DNA of 64,000 nucleotides from Bradysia coprophila. Taxonomy: Eukaryota > Arthropoda > Insecta > Diptera > Sciaridae. Below are positions 60,976 through 64,000 of the stretch, piece by piece. Numbering within the stretch: the first letter of the stretch is position 1; every line of letters begins with the position of its first letter. The stretch covers positions 2,145,332 to 2,209,331 of the forward strand of contig NW_023503807.1 of the NCBI RefSeq assembly GCF_014529535.1, written 5' to 3'. The position numbers and the translations under genes are program-made. The notes under the pieces are model-generated. The model had not been told where the DNA came from and did not search any database. It saw only the letters and a list, made by a program, of their open reading frames with translations.

Positions 60976-62425
60976 ATGTCTTTGTTGGAGGACATCAACA
61001 CAATTAAATTGCTTTCCAATTTGTTGAAGCCACCGGATCAATCAAGCGATTCTGAGGATGAGAGAAGTACTGTTAACTCAAGCAGTGTGTCGAAATTCGG
61101 TTAGTAGAATATTTCGGTTAAGAAAAGTGGTTCTTATTGTGTCATGTACACCACTTTCTCATTCTTTAAGGACCTGGCGATATTTTGCCACATAAAACGA
61201 AAACAGGTCAGGAGAATCGTGATGAAAATTGGAAAGACTGCAGTCCACCAAAAGTTGTGAAAAAATCTCCAACTTCGATCGAGGAGTGGGAAGAATTGCA
61301 ACTGCGGTCTGACTTTGACGAATTGGATACACGAAAGAGACCCGACTATACTGTGTCCTACAAGCAAGATGTTAAGACCGAAGATGTGTTCTTACAAGTA
61401 ATAACATAATTTACTGTCACTGGATGTTTGGATGTGTGGATGGTTGTGTAGTCGTTGTGTGTCTAAAAAACGGGGACTATTTTTGGGAAAATATTTTCCG
61501 ATTTTCTGTTGAATTTTTCCGCATTTTCCAAAAATTTGGTTAAATTTGGAAAAACTAGAAAAAGTTTTGGAAAATTTGGGAAATTTTTGGAAAATATTGG
61601 AAAATGCTTTCCCAACAATAGTCCCTGCTAAAAAAAGGAATTTGTCACCAAGTTGCATAACATTTTTCTCAACAAAGTCAACGTTTTTCGTTACTCAGTT
61701 GCAGGGCCAAAATTAACAATTTGAAAAGCGCAACCGGCATTTTCCGGGTTTCCATATATGGCCAGTCCGGACCTGCTCAGTTCAAAGTACTTTATTAGGC
61801 AGCAGACGTTATACACATCGTGTGCCTAATAAAACACTTTACACCGAGTTTCACTCAACGTTTTATGCAACAGAGTCATGTAAAGCATGACAATGTTTTC
61901 ACATTATGATGCTGAGTTGCATAACAGTTATTTATACAACCGAGTGATAAATGCTTTTTAGGCACTAGATGTGTAGATTGTCACTCGAGGCCGTAAGCCG
62001 AGTGTGACAATACACATCGTGTGCCTAAAAAAGCATTTATCATCGAGTTGTGTACAATGCCTTTCGCAATAAAGGCATCGCAAAGTCCTACTTTTCGTCA
62101 CTTGTTGCGAAAATGATGTTTTCTTGACATTTTTGAATTCAAAATACAATTATTTTTCCAGCTGTCCAACAAAACGACATCTACATCCAGCTGCGATGAG
62201 ATAATTATTAAAATTACAATGCCGGACGAAACGGTGACCATTGACGGCATTAAACTATCAGTATCGAGAGATGATATTGATTTGGGAACGCCGGTGTATC
62301 GACTTAAATTACCGTTAATGCAACCGATAAATCCCGATTTGGGTAAAGCGTCGTGGGATAAAGAGAAAAAGATCTTAACGCTTCGATTGAAAATGGATCG
62401 CGAGTTCGATTATGTGAATTTTTAA
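60976..62425 (+). CDS. DNAAF6: PIH1-domain dynein assembly factor (DNAAF6/PIH1D3)
   Basis: Three exons in frame: 60976-61099, 61171-61397 and 62162-62425, 204 residues, close to the roughly 210 of the vertebrate protein. DNAAF6 is a cytoplasmic HSP90-linked co-chaperone for pre-assembly of axonemal dynein arms, so in a fly it is expected in sperm and sensory cilia. The N-terminus has LLSNLLKPP and an acidic SSDSEDE stretch. Exon 2 ends with RPDYTVSYKQDVKTEDVFLQ, the start of the PIH1/CS-like core. Exon 3 continues with SCDEIIIKITMP, ISVSRDD-type strands, DLGTPVYRLKLPL and ends in LTLRLKMDREFDYVNF, the conserved C-terminus. Intron 1 is 71 nt, intron 2 is 764 nt and repeat-rich. Identification rests on motif order and length. 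Confidence 0.9.
61398..62161 (+). other. DNAAF6 intron 2 with two palindromic elements
   Basis: About 61476-61624 has ends GGGACTATT and AATAGTCCC with a G/A-rich GGAAAATTTTGG-like interior. About 61940-62056 is an inverted repeat with GAGTGATAAATGCTTTTTAGGCA and its inverse, and the word ACACATCGTGTGCCTAA also occurs near 61811-61830. Confidence 0.6.
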
Positions 62426-62506
62426 CACGGGAAAAATAATTGATTTTGCTATTTTACACAAATCAGCTGTAGTAAGGCAATCATGCTGTTTTCATTCTAT
62501 TTTCCA

Positions 62507-62512
62507 AATAAA
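62507..62512 (+). promoter_or_regulatory. poly(A) signal AATAAA for DNAAF6
   Basis: Canonical AATAAA 82 nt after the stop codon (62423-62425). Confidence 0.65.
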
Positions 62513-62779
62513 TTATTTTGTGATTTGGTATGGACAGAGTTTCTAATCTGAAGCATTATTGTTTGTCTTCCCTGGCTATAAACAAAAGCAATTTTGAATA
62601 TATTCAACGTCTTTATGATAAAATTAGTCCAATTCACAAATAGAGATCAGCCGCGGTGTTACATGTGTATGTTGTATGGAAGAACATACAAATTTGCACA
62701 TCATGGTTAAAGAAAATGGAAGATAATAAAATGGGAAGCACTTGACCCAATCATATTTATTTTCGTTTAATGTTCCGCT

Positions 62780-63070
62780 TGTACCGGCCAGTGTCGGATT
62801 TTGTAAATAAAAATGGACATTTCGTATTTACGTAATTATATGACATGTTTATCGGTACTATCGGACTTGGATATTAAGTTTATTCTTCCGTAATTTGCAC
62901 AAGAAACTTAGCGACAAACAAAAAAATTATTTTGATTAAATTTTTCGCTAGGTTTCTTATGTAAATTACTGTAGTATTGTGCTCAATATTTCCGGTTTTT
63001 ACCGGCCACGAAATACGTAATACGAAATGCCCATTTCTTTTACGAAATTCAACATTTCCGAGGTAAACCG
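62780..63070. repeat. decayed foldback
   Basis: TACCGGCCAG...GGACATTTCGTATTTACGTA near 62783-62835 is inverted, with gaps, near 62998-63065 (TTTTTACCGGCCACG, TACGAAATGCCC). An inner hairpin pairs GTAATTTGCACAAGAAACTTAGCG (in part) with CGCTAGGTTTCTTATGTAAATTAC. Confidence 0.5.
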
Positions 63071-63382
63071 ATTTTTATTTAGGGCTAGGTTATTCCCGCT
63101 TAATCTGTGCGATATATGTGACCATATATGCGACAACCAAAGCTAATAAACACTAAAGGTAATGCAATACCTCAACGGGTCAGAGAAAATACGGATCAAG
63201 AATTTTAGGTGAATTCATTTCAGTAAATATTACCACCACATGGAATCGAATTCACCTCACCACTAGCTGGAACTAAAGGTGCTTTCCGTCTAAAAAAAAT
63301 CATCTGTTTACAAGAAAAATTCATCCGTTTACAACAAATGTTCATCCGTTTACGTAAACTCCGCCTACATTCTATTGTTTGA

Positions 63383-63427
63383 ACACATCTGTCAAGTACA
63401 CATCTGTCAAGTACACATATGTCAATT
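63383..63427. repeat. tandem 15-bp repeat, three units
   Basis: ACACATCTGTCAAGT twice exactly and then ACACATATGTCAATT. Just upstream (about 63300-63360) the word TTCATCCGTTTAC occurs three times at about 20-bp spacing. Confidence 0.7.
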
Positions 63428-63544
63428 AAATCTATTACCGGATCAATTCATCTAATTGCCGGATTTACTCTACTTCCTTTCAATTCATTTCAATTTCTTT
63501 CAATGGGTGACTGAAGTTTTGACAAGTTATTTTTAATCGACATA

Positions 63545-63669
63545 CAGTGAACCACATCTCAAATGTCTCACTGTCAAATTTTTCTGAGAATTTTATTGTG
63601 TCATTGCAAATTCACAATGACATTCTCTGAAAAAAATGACAGTGAGACATTTGAGATTGTCGTTCACTG
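63545..63669 (+). mobile_element. foldback MITE, CAGTGAAC ends, TA borders (copy 1)
   Basis: 125 bp, CAGTGAACCACATCTCAAAT to GTTCACTG, bounded by TA at 63543-63544 and 63670-63671. Almost fully palindromic (TCTCAAATGTCTCACTGTCA and its inverse). Tc1/mariner-type by TA borders. Confidence 0.85.
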
Positions 63670-63785
63670 TAACACATTATTCTAAACAATAAATTTTTCA
63701 ACGGTATGTCTCTAAAATGCACTGATCTTATTATAAGTTCGTCTAAACTTCGAAACGTAAAAAAAATTACAAATTGACGTCCCTA

Positions 63786-63909
63786 CAGTGAACGACATCT
63801 CAAATGTCTCACTGTCATTTTTTTCAGAGAATGTCATTGTGAATTTGCAATGACACAATAAAATTCTCAGAAAAATTTGACAGTGAGACATTTGAGATGT
63901 CGTTCACTG
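63786..63909 (-). mobile_element. foldback MITE, CAGTGAAC ends, TA borders (copy 2)
   Basis: 124 bp, CAGTGAACGACATCTCAAAT to GTTCACTG, bounded by TA. The asymmetric centre is the reverse complement of copy 1, so the two copies sit in opposite orientation 116 bp apart. Confidence 0.85.
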
Positions 63910-64000
63910 TATATTTTTGTTTTTACACTGTTTTAGAAATTCTTTTGATCAGAATTGTCGATACCCATGTAGTTCTTGCTACATCGAGACTGGAAACGAC

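Overview
The window is nuclear DNA from an insect, most likely a fly (Diptera). Genes are split by short introns (about 60-85 nt, plus a few long ones), the non-coding DNA is AT-rich, and the recognisable proteins match fly and animal families: the AAK1/Nak kinase, NCOA6, homocysteine S-methyltransferase, DNAAF6/PIH1D3 and an insect ZP-domain membrane protein. The very high density of short palindromic (foldback/MITE) elements would fit a lower dipteran such as a fungus gnat or gall midge, but that placement is inference. No bacterial operon, CRISPR array or virus was seen.

Layout. 1-781 (+) holds the 3' end of a ZP-domain membrane protein gene. About 800-7,800 is repeat-rich intergenic DNA: foldbacks, AT-rich low-complexity DNA and nested MITEs. 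7,865-21,479 (+) is a seven-exon Nak/AAK1 kinase gene; its first intron contains a degenerate minisatellite with MITE insertions, and its sixth intron (6.7 kb) is full of nested foldback elements. About 21,500-37,600 has no gene I can support, but contains a 2.28-kb FB-like foldback element with a mirrored ORF, two members of a family with 8-bp target duplications, a hAT-like MITE and a 544-bp near-perfect palindrome. 37,645-39,231 (+) is a seven-exon homocysteine S-methyltransferase gene. About 39,300-43,900 contains a possible 1.75-kb retroposed insertion flanked by 16-bp repeats and two LINE coding remnants. About 43,900-48,700 is T-rich, probably partly 3' UTR, with a 1-kb palindrome. 48,906-55,244 (-) is the Ncoa6 gene with one 5.4-kb exon. 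A tRNA-Ala(TGC) lies at 59,479-59,550 (+). 60,976-62,425 (+) is a three-exon DNAAF6/PIH1D3 gene. The last 1.5 kb carries two inverted copies of a TA-flanked MITE.

The genes do not form a pathway. Nak acts in clathrin endocytosis, Ncoa6 in transcription with a COMPASS-like complex, the methyltransferase in methionine metabolism and DNAAF6 in axonemal dynein assembly. The most notable biology is the diversity of palindromic mobile DNA, several copies with readable target-site duplications and one with an empty site preserved in a neighbouring repeat unit, and an ambiguous 3' end of Ncoa6 that could encode two different C-termini. I did not find a clear-cut new multi-gene system.
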